Positions 1 through 8,219 of a stretch of 64,000 nucleotides of DNA are shown here, piece after piece. Both the position numbers and the translations under genes were made by a program. The stretch's first letter is position 1; each line of letters opens with the position of its first letter. This DNA is from Bacillota bacterium. Its GTDB lineage: Bacteria; Bacillota; Clostridia; Oscillospirales; Ruminococcaceae. The notes under the pieces are model-generated. The model was not told the DNA's origin. It worked only from the letters and a program-made list of their open reading frames with translations, and ran no database searches. The stretch lies in contig JAEWWT010000014.1 of the NCBI GenBank assembly GCA_023396225.1, forward strand, positions 186,001 through 250,000. The letters are read 5' to 3'.

Positions 1-702
1 TGGATATGCATAAACGTTAGGGCGGAAACCGCAGTTCTGTTCAAGCAAATCTTGTAATAGTCCAACATCATCATTAAGCAATTTTTTATATTCATCATTA
101 GATTCTCCATAAATCTTACTGCTGCCTCTTCTCCCGTTCATGGAATGAAGGTCATATGAGTGATTTCCAATTTCAACATGTCCGCTGTCAACAAGTTCGG
201 AAATATCTTTCCATGTAAGATAAGAATATGCTGGATTATGCTCATTTGATTCTGAATACTTCTGAATATAGTTACCAACAACATTTATGTCTACCTTTAA
301 GTCAAGCTCCTTAATTATAGGCAAGCAATATGTAACATTGTTATAAAAGCCATCATCGAATGTCACAACTACAGGTTTTTCAGGCAGAGGAACATCATTA
401 TCCACATATTCAATCAGATCACTTACAAAAACTGTAGTATATCCATTTTCACTCAGATACCTCATATCACTTTCAAAAACATCTGGAGAAAGCACATAGT
501 CACCTTGCCTGTCCGGTTTTTTCAAAATACTGTGATACATAATAATCGGTACAAAAACACCCTGTTCCTCCTGATTTTGCGGAACAACCGAAGTCACAAC
601 CGCATTGAAGCTCGCTACAAGAAGTGAGATAGATACACCAACAATCAGCAATAGTATTACAGCCGCTCCGACAACTCTGTTGATTTTACAGCAAAAAAAC
701 AT
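1..702 (-). CDS. Polysaccharide deacetylase, C-terminus outside window
   Basis: Membrane-anchored carbohydrate esterase of the NodB/PF01522 type, expected to remove acetyl groups from a cell-surface or dietary polysaccharide outside the membrane. The 234 visible codons start at an ATG at 702 preceded by GGAGGAATTGTA. A single hydrophobic segment (about residues 9-30) follows a short basic head. A PIIMYHSI motif comes next, then the NodB signature TFDDGFYNN, whose Asp pair supplies the catalytic base and a metal ligand, and the HxxxxH-type metal motif GNHSYDLH. Strand beta-4 (FRPNVYAYP) reaches the window edge. The substrate cannot be told from sequence. Nothing near it on the left can be seen. 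Confidence 0.88.
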   Translation of the reverse strand, partial: MFFCCKINRVVGAAVILLLIVGVSISLLVASFNAVVTSVVPQNQEEQGVFVPIIMYHSILKKPDRQGDYVLSPDVFESDMRYLSENGYTTVFVSDLIEYVDNDVPLPEKPVVVTFDDGFYNNVTYCLPIIKELDLKVDINVVGNYIQKYSESNEHNPAYSYLTWKDISELVDSGHVEIGNHSYDLHSMNGRRGSSKIYGESNDEYKKLLNDDVGLLQDLLEQNCGFRPNVYAYP

Positions 703-835
703 TACAATTCCTCCATATTGCTAAGGTAATGATTAATTAATTCTTTTCTTCTATTTTATATGTGATTCTTTAAGTTTTTATATTCAACATTCTCTGATTT
801 CTCAATATTATATATATGTTCAAGGAAAAGAAAAA

Positions 836-856
836 GACGTACATGCACTGTACGTC
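836..856 (-). terminator. Rho-independent terminator of the GH4 gene
   Basis: Arms GACGTAC and GTACGTC enclose a 7-nt loop. On the minus strand the stem is followed by TTTTTCTTTT, so it fits as the terminator of the minus-strand gene ending at 892. Confidence 0.75.
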
Positions 857-891
857 CTATAATTTAATTTTTTACTATAAATCTTTTTATT

Positions 892-2262
892 TTAACAATA
901 ATAAAGAAGGTGTGAGCGGATTGCTGTCAGCATTTCTTTATAAAGCTCTGTAGCAGAAGAAAGATCAGCTGTCATAAGGGGATCATTAAGGAAGGCATTA
1001 AAAGCAATATCAAGATCTTTCTCAAAAACTGCCCTTACAATAGTATTCTGGTTATAAATATGCCTTGCTGTCAATCCGAGAATATCTTCAGGCAGTTTTC
1101 CAGAAGCTATTGCTTTAACTGAATTTTTGCTTATAAGGGCATTTGTTTCAACTATTGTATTCTCTTGAATATTTGTAATCTGTCCCTGATTTTTCATACT
1201 TACACTTGTGATAAGATTCCCAAGACCCATAAGAGCCTTAATCTGAAGCCCACATTCCAAAGAAGTAGTACCAACAGGCAAAGCTTCCTCACCTGTCATA
1301 AGTCTTTTAGACCTGTTGAGATGTTCAAGTGCTATCTTCCTTATGTAATTTACGGTAGTCTGAGAAAACTTCCATGAGGCAATAGTTTTTGGAGATTTAA
1401 GATACCATGATGAACAAAAATCTGCTGTTACACTATCAGTTTGTGCAGGAATAAGTCCATATCTTAAAAACAAATCAAATTTTATTTTATTTGCAGAAAC
1501 CTTTGGATTGGACTTATATTCATTCACCCTTGTTTCAAGTCCGTTTTCACTGTATTTATCTGCATACTTACGAAACAGCGGAAATAAATCCTCTCCATTA
1601 TATGAAGCCTCATTAAACCAGCTAAAACTGCTGATACCAATAAGCCCTGTTTTAATCTCACGTCTTCTAACACGTGGAATATCAAACTCATTCTGAACAA
1701 TAGAAGCAAGGAATTCCTGTGTCTGGAACATCTCATTTGAAGAACCAAACAACTTTATTTCAGGGAAAACATGATACAATGTCATCATACAAACAGACAT
1801 AGGAGTTGAAAGATTGATAACCCATGCGTCCGGACATGTTTTCTTAATTAACTCTGCATATTTTATGTAAACAGGAAGGGTTTTCAATGCCCTCATTATT
1901 GCCGACGGTCCGGTTGACTCACCTGCTGCCTGATAAATTCCGTATGCCTCAGGAAGATGAAGTTCTGAAACCATTTCCTCGATTGTTCCATGAGAAAATG
2001 ACAGCAAAACAATATCGGCACCCTTCATTGCTTCCTCGGCTGTATCCACAGCAAGATAAATTATATCACTTTTGCAGTCAGGGTTTTCCCTCATCTTATT
2101 GCCGATAACTTCATTAGCAAGAGCCTTCTGTTTATCAGTATCATAAAGGTTTACCTGCGCACACAGCTCTTCATTTGCAAGTTCAGAAATCAATTTCCAG
2201 CCAAAATTGAAAGAACCGCCACCCACATATGCTATAACAGTCCTGTTGTCCTTTACATCCAT
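892..2262 (-). CDS. Glycoside hydrolase family 4-like protein lacking metal ligands
   Basis: Resembles GH4 enzymes of the alpha-galacturonidase (LplD) branch, which use NAD and a divalent metal for a redox-assisted elimination. Residues 10-20 give the dinucleotide-binding loop (AYVGGGSFNFG), and ESTGPSAIMRAL (115-126) is a family motif. GH4 enzymes bind the metal through a Cys-His pair: a Cys in a CH or CHEV motif, and the His of a GINH motif. Here the first site reads GSSNEMF (173-179) and the second GISSFSWF (209-216), so both ligands are replaced although the surrounding sequence is well kept. It may be a pseudoenzyme, a sensor, or an enzyme with altered chemistry. Start chosen at 2262 because AAAGGAA precedes it; 26 upstream codons are open but lack such a site. 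456 residues, normal length. Confidence 0.82.
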   Translation of the reverse strand: MDVKDNRTVIAYVGGGSFNFGWKLISELANEELCAQVNLYDTDKQKALANEVIGNKMRENPDCKSDIIYLAVDTAEEAMKGADIVLLSFSHGTIEEMVSELHLPEAYGIYQAAGESTGPSAIMRALKTLPVYIKYAELIKKTCPDAWVINLSTPMSVCMMTLYHVFPEIKLFGSSNEMFQTQEFLASIVQNEFDIPRVRRREIKTGLIGISSFSWFNEASYNGEDLFPLFRKYADKYSENGLETRVNEYKSNPKVSANKIKFDLFLRYGLIPAQTDSVTADFCSSWYLKSPKTIASWKFSQTTVNYIRKIALEHLNRSKRLMTGEEALPVGTTSLECGLQIKALMGLGNLITSVSMKNQGQITNIQENTIVETNALISKNSVKAIASGKLPEDILGLTARHIYNQNTIVRAVFEKDLDIAFNAFLNDPLMTADLSSATELYKEMLTAIRSHLLYYC

Positions 2263-2421
2263 ACAATGAATTCCTTTCGGATAAATAATCTGCAAAAATA
2301 TATTCTTAAACCTATCTATGGAAAAGCAATCCAGTATCAATTACTAAACGTTTTGATATATGCTTTTTAGTTATAATCTGACTAAATTTAAGAATTAATA
2401 TGTATTTTTACTAATAATTAT

Positions 2422-2477
2422 ATTATTGTACAAAAATGACTTTTTGTCAAGCTTTTATACATCTTGCTTTGTATAAA
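2422..2477 (-). promoter_or_regulatory. Promoter and palindrome upstream of the GH4 gene
   Basis: On the minus strand a TTGACA (2450-2445) lies 17 nt before AATAAT (2427-2422). An 8-bp inverted repeat TTTATACA/TGTATAAA (2454-2461 and 2470-2477) sits directly upstream of the -35 box and may be an operator or activator site. Between it and 2724 there is only AT-rich sequence with no feature I can name. Confidence 0.5.
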
Positions 2478-2723
2478 TTATAAATAAAAAAGACTACTTC
2501 ACTCTTTTTAAAATGTAACACGACAGATTCAAAAATATATTTTTTTGTCAACCCATTAATAAGCCTATTCAGTTTTAAAAAATAGAGTTAAGTCAAACTG
2601 TTACATTTAGGCACTCTTTATTTACAAAAATATTACAGATTATGAATATTATTGCAAACAAAGCATCTTGTGATATATAATGAAAATGTAATAGAAAATA
2701 TATACATCAAGGAGCAACAACTT

Positions 2724-3314
2724 ATGAAAATCAAAAATGCAGTATCAATTATTATCACAGTTACAATTAAAATTGAACATTTTAATGTAAGTTTTGAATC
2801 TATGCCTAAGAGTAAAAGTATAACTTAATTAACAATTGGCAGTAGTACTTTAGAAAACATGAATGGAATTGAAAACTTAAGTTTGCTTGAATCTATCAGC
2901 ATGTGTCATATGAATGTAAATGATAGGACGGCTATAGGAGAAATTGCTTCACTTAAGAAATTATATATAACAATTGATGACACCCTAGTTGTAGATTTAA
3001 CATTTATGGAGAATTTAAAAAACCTTGAATATTTTAAATATTATCCTGTATATGAAACAAAAAATATTGACGCGATTTCAATGTGTAGCAATTTAAATGA
3101 AGTTAATATTATGGCAGATATAAATAATATAGATTTCGTATTAAGTCTATCTAATTTGGAATCATTTACTTTTTATTCTAACAATGAAAATGAAATCAGC
3201 ATTAATAAACGACAAAACTGTTCAAATTTAAAAGAAGTAAAATTAACGTGTAATTATCCTGTTATTGAATTGGAAGAGCTTAAAGACAAACTTTCAAAAT
3301 TTAAATTTGAATAA
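2724..3314 (+). pseudogene. Decayed leucine-rich-repeat-like protein
   Basis: A start at 2724 with AAGGAG nine bases upstream opens a frame whose first residues (MKIKNAVSIIITVTI) look like a signal sequence. An in-frame TAA at 2826-2828 interrupts it. The same frame then stays open to 3314 and encodes about 160 residues with leucine-rich repeat-like units (for example NLKNLEYFKYYP, CSNLNEVNIM, LSNLESFTFYS, CSNLKEVKLTC, spaced about 22-25 residues). I read this as one secreted repeat protein broken by a nonsense mutation; re-initiation at the ATG at 2859 is possible but has no clear ribosome site. No known function can be assigned. Confidence 0.5.
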
Positions 3315-3574
3315 TGGAGAAACCTGTATATGAGAAACAAAAAGACATTATTCTAATTTTAGCGACAGTCTTCATGTGCAATCTTTAAAGAAATATTATT
3401 GAATATCTGTTGTCTTACTTTGTAGAAATATATACATATGAAAACGAGGAGTTTAAGCTCTTTGATTAAGATCAAAGCTCAGATATAAGATATAGCGCTG
3501 ACAGAAATGTATTAATATCGACAAAACAAGGCTATAAATACTTGCACACGAAGAGGAATGTAAGTTTCTCATGA
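3314..3574 (+). pseudogene. Degenerate ORF coupled to the repeat protein remnant
   Basis: Its ATG overlaps the stop of the preceding frame (TAATG), suggesting former translational coupling. The frame begins MEKPVYEKQKDIILILATVF, with a hydrophobic stretch, but has in-frame stops after about 24 and 51 codons before ending near 3574. The coupling and continued coding look point to a decayed second gene of the same operon. No family recognised. The remaining bases to 3696 show nothing beyond the next gene's leader. Confidence 0.3.
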
Positions 3575-3696
3575 TAGTGCAACAAATAAAAAGTTTGAAA
3601 TTCAACATGGTATTTAAGTTACAAATTAAATATGGTATAATAATTTAAAATACTGCTTTATGTAATAAAATATAATAAATTATTTGGAGGTAATAT

Positions 3697-4425
3697 ATGA
3701 TTAAAAAAGATGATGTTTTTAGCTTTCTTGAGAGCTGCGATATAAAACATGACGATAAAGTCACTATACACTGTTCGTTAAAATCAATCGGAGAAATTGA
3801 AAACGGTGCTGACGGATTGATAGATGCATTTTGTGAATACCTATCCGATGGATTGTTTATTGTCCCTACTCATACATGGGATAGCGTAAGTAAAGAGCAT
3901 CCATTTTATGACGTCAAGACTTCGATGCCTTGTATTGGAGTATTAGCAAAAGTTGCTGCTTTCAGAGGTGATGGAAAGCGTTCACTTCATCCTACTCATT
4001 CTGTTACTGTATTCGGGAAAAAAGCAGCAGATTTTATAAAAGGTGAAGAAAGTTGCGCTTCTCCTGCTCCAGTTAACAGCTGTTTAAGCATGCTTTATGA
4101 GGAAAATGGGAAAATACTGCTTGTAGGTGTAGGCCACGAACGAAATACATATCTCCACGCAGTTGACGAGCGTCTGAATATTCCAAACAGGTTAAATCCA
4201 GATGTTTTTGAAATAACAATTAAAGATGAAAACGGCAATCTGCTGAAATCTCCACCTTTCCATACTCATTTTACAAGGGGTTTATCCTGTTGCTGTTCTG
4301 ATTATTATCCTAACTACAAAGAAGCATTTGATTACTTTGGGGCTGTTACATATTCCATGCTTGGAAATGCAAAGGCATACTGCTGTGATGCAAGGAAGAT
4401 AACCGATATAGTAAAAATGCTATAG
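3697..4425 (+). CDS. AAC(3)-family N-acetyltransferase (YokD-like)
   Basis: Member of the Antibiotic_NAT family (PF02522), which transfers acetyl from acetyl-CoA to an amino group; the family includes aminoglycoside 3-N-acetyltransferases and many chromosomal relatives of unknown substrate. Motifs seen: HCSLKSIG near the N-terminus, IVPTHTW, RSLHPTHSVTVFG with the conserved histidine, PAPVNSCLSMLYE and ILLVGVGHERNTYLHAVDE. 242 residues, somewhat short of typical AAC(3) enzymes. TTGGAGGTAATAT precedes the ATG. It stands alone between decayed genes, so resistance should not be assumed; a housekeeping or surface-sugar role is equally possible. Confidence 0.83.
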   Translation: MIKKDDVFSFLESCDIKHDDKVTIHCSLKSIGEIENGADGLIDAFCEYLSDGLFIVPTHTWDSVSKEHPFYDVKTSMPCIGVLAKVAAFRGDGKRSLHPTHSVTVFGKKAADFIKGEESCASPAPVNSCLSMLYEENGKILLVGVGHERNTYLHAVDERLNIPNRLNPDVFEITIKDENGNLLKSPPFHTHFTRGLSCCCSDYYPNYKEAFDYFGAVTYSMLGNAKAYCCDARKITDIVKML

Positions 4426-4572
4426 AAAAATACTGACCACGACCTTTGTGTTACTAATGAGAAAATACCTGAAAAATATTACATAAAGTAATTTAATTTT
4501 TGTAATAAGTTATAGAAAATAGTAAAAACCATACCTCTTCAGCAATCTCAAAAAAGGGCTACAAACGAATTA

Positions 4573-4618
4573 AAGCCTGTTAGGAACGATATTTGCTCCT
4601 AACAGGCTTATTTTTTGT
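4573..4618 (+). terminator. Strong rho-independent terminator
   Basis: A perfect 13-bp stem AAGCCTGTTAGGA / TCCTAACAGGCTT with an 11-nt loop is followed by a T-rich tail. It most likely ends the acetyltransferase transcript about 150 bases after its stop; nothing else is visible between. Confidence 0.85.
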
Positions 4619-4655
4619 ATTTTGCGTGTCACTTTTTTGCATTTTGGGCGGCATG

Positions 4656-4870
4656 CTACACTTCACCATATTTGAGCCTGATAACCATTAAAGCACCTGT
4701 TAAGCGCCCACAGGTTTTTGCCGCTTTTCTCATGCCTCAGAAAAATGCAACAGCCATTTGTTCAATTCATCTTTAGAAATATTCAATTCGTCAGCATATG
4801 GCATTACTACTGCTTAAGCACAATTACATCCATTGTCAAGATAGTCCATCGCAATTTCATTCTTATTCAT
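4656..4870 (-). pseudogene. Decayed C_GCAxxG_C_C family redox protein
   Basis: Reading leftward from the ATG at 4870, the frame gives MNKNEIAMDYLDNGCNCA, then an in-frame TAA at 4816-4814 where the family has Gln, then AVVMPYADELNISKDELNK. After frame changes the sequence continues SGKTCGRLTGALMV and RLKYGEV. This matches the C_GCAxxG_C_C family (PF09719), small cysteine proteins thought to be redox-active, including its NCAQAV and TCGAxTGALM blocks. One nonsense change and at least two frame changes make it a clear relic. Confidence 0.62.
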
Positions 4871-4875
4871 TCTAA

Positions 4876-6033
4876 TCAATTCATTTCACTTTTGATAAGA
4901 ATATAATACAATATTTGAATTAAAGTCCACACTGCATAGAAAGCAACTGGAGATGTTCCCATTGTGTGTGAAGTTACTGCTGGTTCGTTTGGAGTTAACG
5001 CCCATCCGCCGAATGTGTAACCTGTTTTTGTAAGGTTTCCTGTGTTACCTGCAATAGGTACGTTTGCACCAGTTGCATATGTATTGCTGTCAGTTGGAGA
5101 AGTTCTGGTTGTGGTTCCGTTGGAATTGTAAGTTACACTGTAAGCTTTAGAAATAGCTGTCCATCTGACATAAAGCTTTAGTGGCTTTGTTATAGCTGTA
5201 CTAAAATTATAGTCAGTAGCGTCTGATTTTGCCCAACTATTAACAATTTTCTCTGAGTTTATAATAGAAGTAGGCTTAGTTGCTGTATTGGTAGTAGGAT
5301 TGCCTTTTTCCCAGACTTTTACCCATTATGGTGCAGGGTTTGTAAGTTTTGTCGTATCATTATAGAAAGCCACTTCACATTCAGCAAAAGAATTAACACC
5401 GACATTTCCGCCACCTATACTGCCAGCACTAATACTTCTTGAAACAGAAGCGTTTTCATAGACTTTTAAGCAAGCTGTTCTGCTGACAGAACCATCATAT
5501 CCGCCACCCAAAAAATATAAGTAATTGTTCTACCGCTTACTGTTACACTTGTGTTACCTATTACAGAATTTTCACTTACGCCAAATCCGCCGCCGTAAAC
5601 ATCCTCTATAATTACTCCACCGCATATTATTACGCTTGTATCCGCTACTTGCATCGTAAGGTCCCAAGGCATTAGATCCGCCAAAAATGCATTTAACTTT
5701 TCCACCAAGCATTGTTATTTTTGTAGAAGGAACCATTGTTGATGCACTTCCGCCAAAAATATAATAACTAGATAAATCATATCCACTTGTTTGATCACCT
5801 CCGGACAATCCTAAATCTTAAGAAGTTTCACCGTTATCAATAATACCGTTACTGTTGCTATCAAGATAAATTAATGTTTTATCACTTGTTGAGCCTGCTT
5901 CTATAATTATTGAATTACCTTTTGCATAAATATGAATACTAGAAATTGTTATTTCATTGGTTGCCGAAGCCTCCATAGGTCAGATAAACAGTACTGCCAT
6001 AATGACGATTACGATAACTTGAATGCATAAAAT
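4876..6033 (-). pseudogene. Decayed secreted surface protein with GGG and InlB-type repeats
   Basis: The minus strand encodes, in broken order, a hydrophobic signal segment (VIVIVIMAVLFI) stopped by TGA at 5982-5980, then a Ca-loop-like DSNSNGIIDNGE, a TAA at 5820-5818, Gly-rich repeats (VYGGGFGVSENSVIGNTSVTV, with a sister copy GGGYDGSVS) in two frames shifted near 5650 and 5510, a TAA at 5328-5326, and a C-terminal Flg_new/InlB-type repeat (YTFGGWA, FYAVWT). Joined, these give one exported adhesin-like protein of roughly 380 residues. At least three stops and two frameshifts show it is dead. Its 5' end abuts the mobC remnant, where the outer mobile element begins. Confidence 0.62.
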
Positions 6034-6079
6034 ATTGATTTGAGTTTAAATTGTCGCTTTTCCATAGTTGTTCAAAATT

Positions 6080-6305
6080 GCCGTATGGCACTGGATGGAA
6101 GATTATCAATTCCGACTTTCAAATCCTCACACCCGTTGTAAATACGCTTCGCATAATTGGCACGAATATTAATCAGATAGCAAAAAAAGCAAATGAAATC
6201 AACAGCATTTATGCCGATGACTTCAAAAAATTCCAGGAGGATTACGCAAGCTTATGCCATACATTAAATCGATTTCTCTCCACAATACAGTCGAACGCAG
6301 CCTAG
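6080..6305 (+). pseudogene. MobC remnant, N-terminally truncated
   Basis: The C-terminal half of a MobC-like relaxosome protein: GTNINQIAKKANEINSIY aligns with GSNLNQIARVVNSTGYAT of the complete copy at 11818-12150, and both end in IQSxAA. The upstream MALDG block of the family is present at about 6087-6101 but one frame off, so a frameshift lies just after it. Everything before is missing and replaced by the surface-protein relic. It overlaps the relaxase start by 52 bases, the same arrangement as in the inner element. Confidence 0.62.
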
Positions 6306-7672
6306 CCTACATACTCAACCCCAATAAAACAGAGGACTTGCTTTATACTACCGCCCTAAACTGCATGGCAAATGCTGAGGACGCTTATTTGAATATGAAG
6401 ATGGTGTATGAGCATTTTTCGGGGAAGAAATTTAATGAGCCTCCGCCCCTTACCGGTAAGGGACGAGTAAAAGCAATTCACTATATTCAATCTTTTGACC
6501 CACAGGACAATATATATCCAGAAGAGGCTCATAGAGTTTCAAAAGCATTTGCGAGAAAAACTTTCGGCGATGATTGTCAGATTGTTATAGCCACACATTG
6601 TGACAAAAACCATATCCATACGCATTTTATTTTAAACTCATATTCACTGTCGGGCAAGAAATTTTATGATAACCAAAGCACGCTTAATAAAATTAAAGAA
6701 TATTCCGACAGGGTATGTCTTGCATTTGGCATTCAGCCTTATGATAAAAGTAAGGGCAAAGGTAAAACTATGGCTTACAATGAATGGGAGCATAAACGGC
6801 GTGGCACATCGTGGAAACAGAAAATTCGTCTTGAAATTGATAGACTTATAGCGACTGTTAAAAGTATTGATGAACTGTTATATGAACTGGAGCTTCTAGG
6901 CTATACCGTCAAACGAGGTAAATATATTTCTATAAAAGCACATGAGCAGCAGCGGTTTGTCCGATGCAAAACGTTGGGTGAGGATTATACTGAAGCAAGC
7001 ATTATTTCAAGAATTTGCTGGCGTGATGTAGGTGCAAATGTCACTCTTTCAGGCGAGCCTGCACCTATTCGAAATGATTATATTAAAACAATCGATGAGG
7101 TATCTCAGCTTGCGAGGGACGGTAGAAAAATTCAGCGGAAGCGTGATAGTTCTGCTCCTTACTCTCCTGAAAATGATATGGATGTATATAAATTATCAGC
7201 ACAGCTTATTATTATAAATCGTGACAATATTCATTCTATAGGTGAGCTTGAATGTAAAATCGAGTCATTGAAAGATAAATATGAAAGTGCAAGGCAGGAA
7301 CTCAACATTCTTTTATCAGAACAGGACAGGCTTAATAGCCTTGTTGAGTCAGCGGATACTTTTTATGAACTTTCAGAAAAGTCATCACTTTCAATTTCTG
7401 AGAAATTGCGTTTGAATATTTCCAGGCAGACCATGCAGAAAAACGGTATCAATAGCCATGAGGATTATGAACGCTTGAAGCAATTACAGTTTGATACCAA
7501 GCGGAAAATATCAGCCCTCAATAACAATTTTGAGAACTGTAAAAAGCTGTATGATGTTTATGCTGATATTGCTACGACATATCACGATATTTCAAAGGGC
7601 GATTATATTTCAAGACTTGTTGAGGAGAAGAAAAGACAGGAGCAAAATACTGTGAAGAAAAAATCAAGGTAA
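6254..7672 (+). CDS. Relaxase (MobA/TnpZ-like) of the outer element
   Basis: Nicks the transfer origin and pilots single-stranded DNA during conjugative mobilization. The N-terminal relaxase domain (PF03432) shows the three-histidine metal site in HCDKNHIHTH (H120, H122, H124), preceded by KAIHYIQSF. A conserved NEWEHKRRGTSWKQKIR block follows at about 175, and the C-terminal third is predicted coiled coil. 472 residues, intact. It starts inside mobC, as in Tn4451-type elements. The homologous gene at 10134-11869 is frameshifted, so this is the only intact relaxase here, but its element has lost most of mobC and its recombinase is in pieces. Confidence 0.87.
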   Translation: MPYIKSISLHNTVERSLAYILNPNKTEDLLYTTALNCMANAEDAYLNMKMVYEHFSGKKFNEPPPLTGKGRVKAIHYIQSFDPQDNIYPEEAHRVSKAFARKTFGDDCQIVIATHCDKNHIHTHFILNSYSLSGKKFYDNQSTLNKIKEYSDRVCLAFGIQPYDKSKGKGKTMAYNEWEHKRRGTSWKQKIRLEIDRLIATVKSIDELLYELELLGYTVKRGKYISIKAHEQQRFVRCKTLGEDYTEASIISRICWRDVGANVTLSGEPAPIRNDYIKTIDEVSQLARDGRKIQRKRDSSAPYSPENDMDVYKLSAQLIIINRDNIHSIGELECKIESLKDKYESARQELNILLSEQDRLNSLVESADTFYELSEKSSLSISEKLRLNISRQTMQKNGINSHEDYERLKQLQFDTKRKISALNNNFENCKKLYDVYADIATTYHDISKGDYISRLVEEKKRQEQNTVKKKSR

Positions 7673-7766
7673 TATTTTTACATTGATATGTAGGAGCTGA
7701 ATAATATTCAGTCCCTAAGTTAAACTTAGGAAGCTAAAAATACCGATAATTTATAGGAGGATCAAA

Positions 7767-7952
7767 TTGAGAAGAAATGAATTATTTACAAATACCGCCA
7801 TAGTAAATCCAGAAACAGAGTATGCTTTTGGCAAAACAAAATATATCGTTACGGTGTCATACAACGATAAAAGCAATACTAATATTTCTGATGTGATTAA
7901 GCGTCTAATTATAAAAGATGCTGATGAATATCTACAAAAGAAAAGCTCGTAA
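7767..7952 (+). CDS. TnpW-like small transposon protein (outer element)
   Basis: A 61-residue protein with a ribosome site (ATAGGAGG) before a TTG start; it begins with a TNTAIVN motif and ends in a basic helical region (DVIKRLIIKDADEY). The same TNTA motif and position between relaxase and recombinase recur in the inner element (9909-10124), as for TnpW of Tn4451 relatives. Function of the family is not established. Original downstream partner was the recombinase now split into pieces at 7996-8193, 20507-20569 and 20615-21974. Confidence 0.6.
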   Translation: MRRNELFTNTAIVNPETEYAFGKTKYIVTVSYNDKSNTNISDVIKRLIIKDADEYLQKKSS

Positions 7953-7995
7953 ATTTCAAAAAAAATACTGACAAGTTAGGGCGTTTGTGGTATAA

Positions 7996-8193
7996 CTTTA
8001 CAATAACATTCTCAACTTTTCCTGCCTCAACATCTGAAATCATCTGCTGAAAGCCTTTTCGGTCAAAAGTTGTTCCTGATATTCCATCATCAACATAGAA
8101 CTGGTAGTTATTCCAGCTATTCTTTTTTGCATAATCAGAAAGAATTTGTTTTTGATTTTTAATGCTGTTAGAATCTCCCTGTAACTCGTCATC
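7996..8193 (-). pseudogene. Serine recombinase fragment B (outer element)
   Basis: Encodes, from 8193 leftward, DDELQGDSNSIKNQKQILS through YVDDGISGTTFDRKGFQQM to EAGKVENVIVK, the middle of a resolvase catalytic domain. It begins exactly at the boundary of the inner element and stops exactly where family members continue with DMSRFGRDY. The missing upstream part is fragment A (20507-20569), and the missing downstream part is fragment C (20615-21974). Confidence 0.72.
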
Positions 8194-8194
8194 T

Positions 8195-8217
8195 GATGAA
8201 TAGTCTAATAAGGTGAC
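8195..8217 (+). repeat. Left terminal inverted repeat of the inner element
   Basis: Reads GATGAATAGTC then an AT-rich spacer then AGGTGAC inward from the left end; 18 of 23 positions match the reverse complement of the right end at 20484-20506. Likely recombinase binding site. It lies immediately after the recombinase stop codon, as usual in this element family. Confidence 0.75.
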
Positions 8218-8219
8218 AA

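Noticed and set aside
3697..4425. Aminoglycoside resistance gene
   Set aside because: Family match only. Many chromosomal members have other roles, and nothing nearby suggests a resistance cassette.
4718..4906. Plus-strand 62-residue ORF
   Set aside because: No ribosome site or family; the opposite strand encodes the recognisable C_GCAxxG relic.
5326..5808. Three small Gly-rich genes on the minus strand
   Set aside because: They are consecutive frames of one decayed surface protein, not separate genes.
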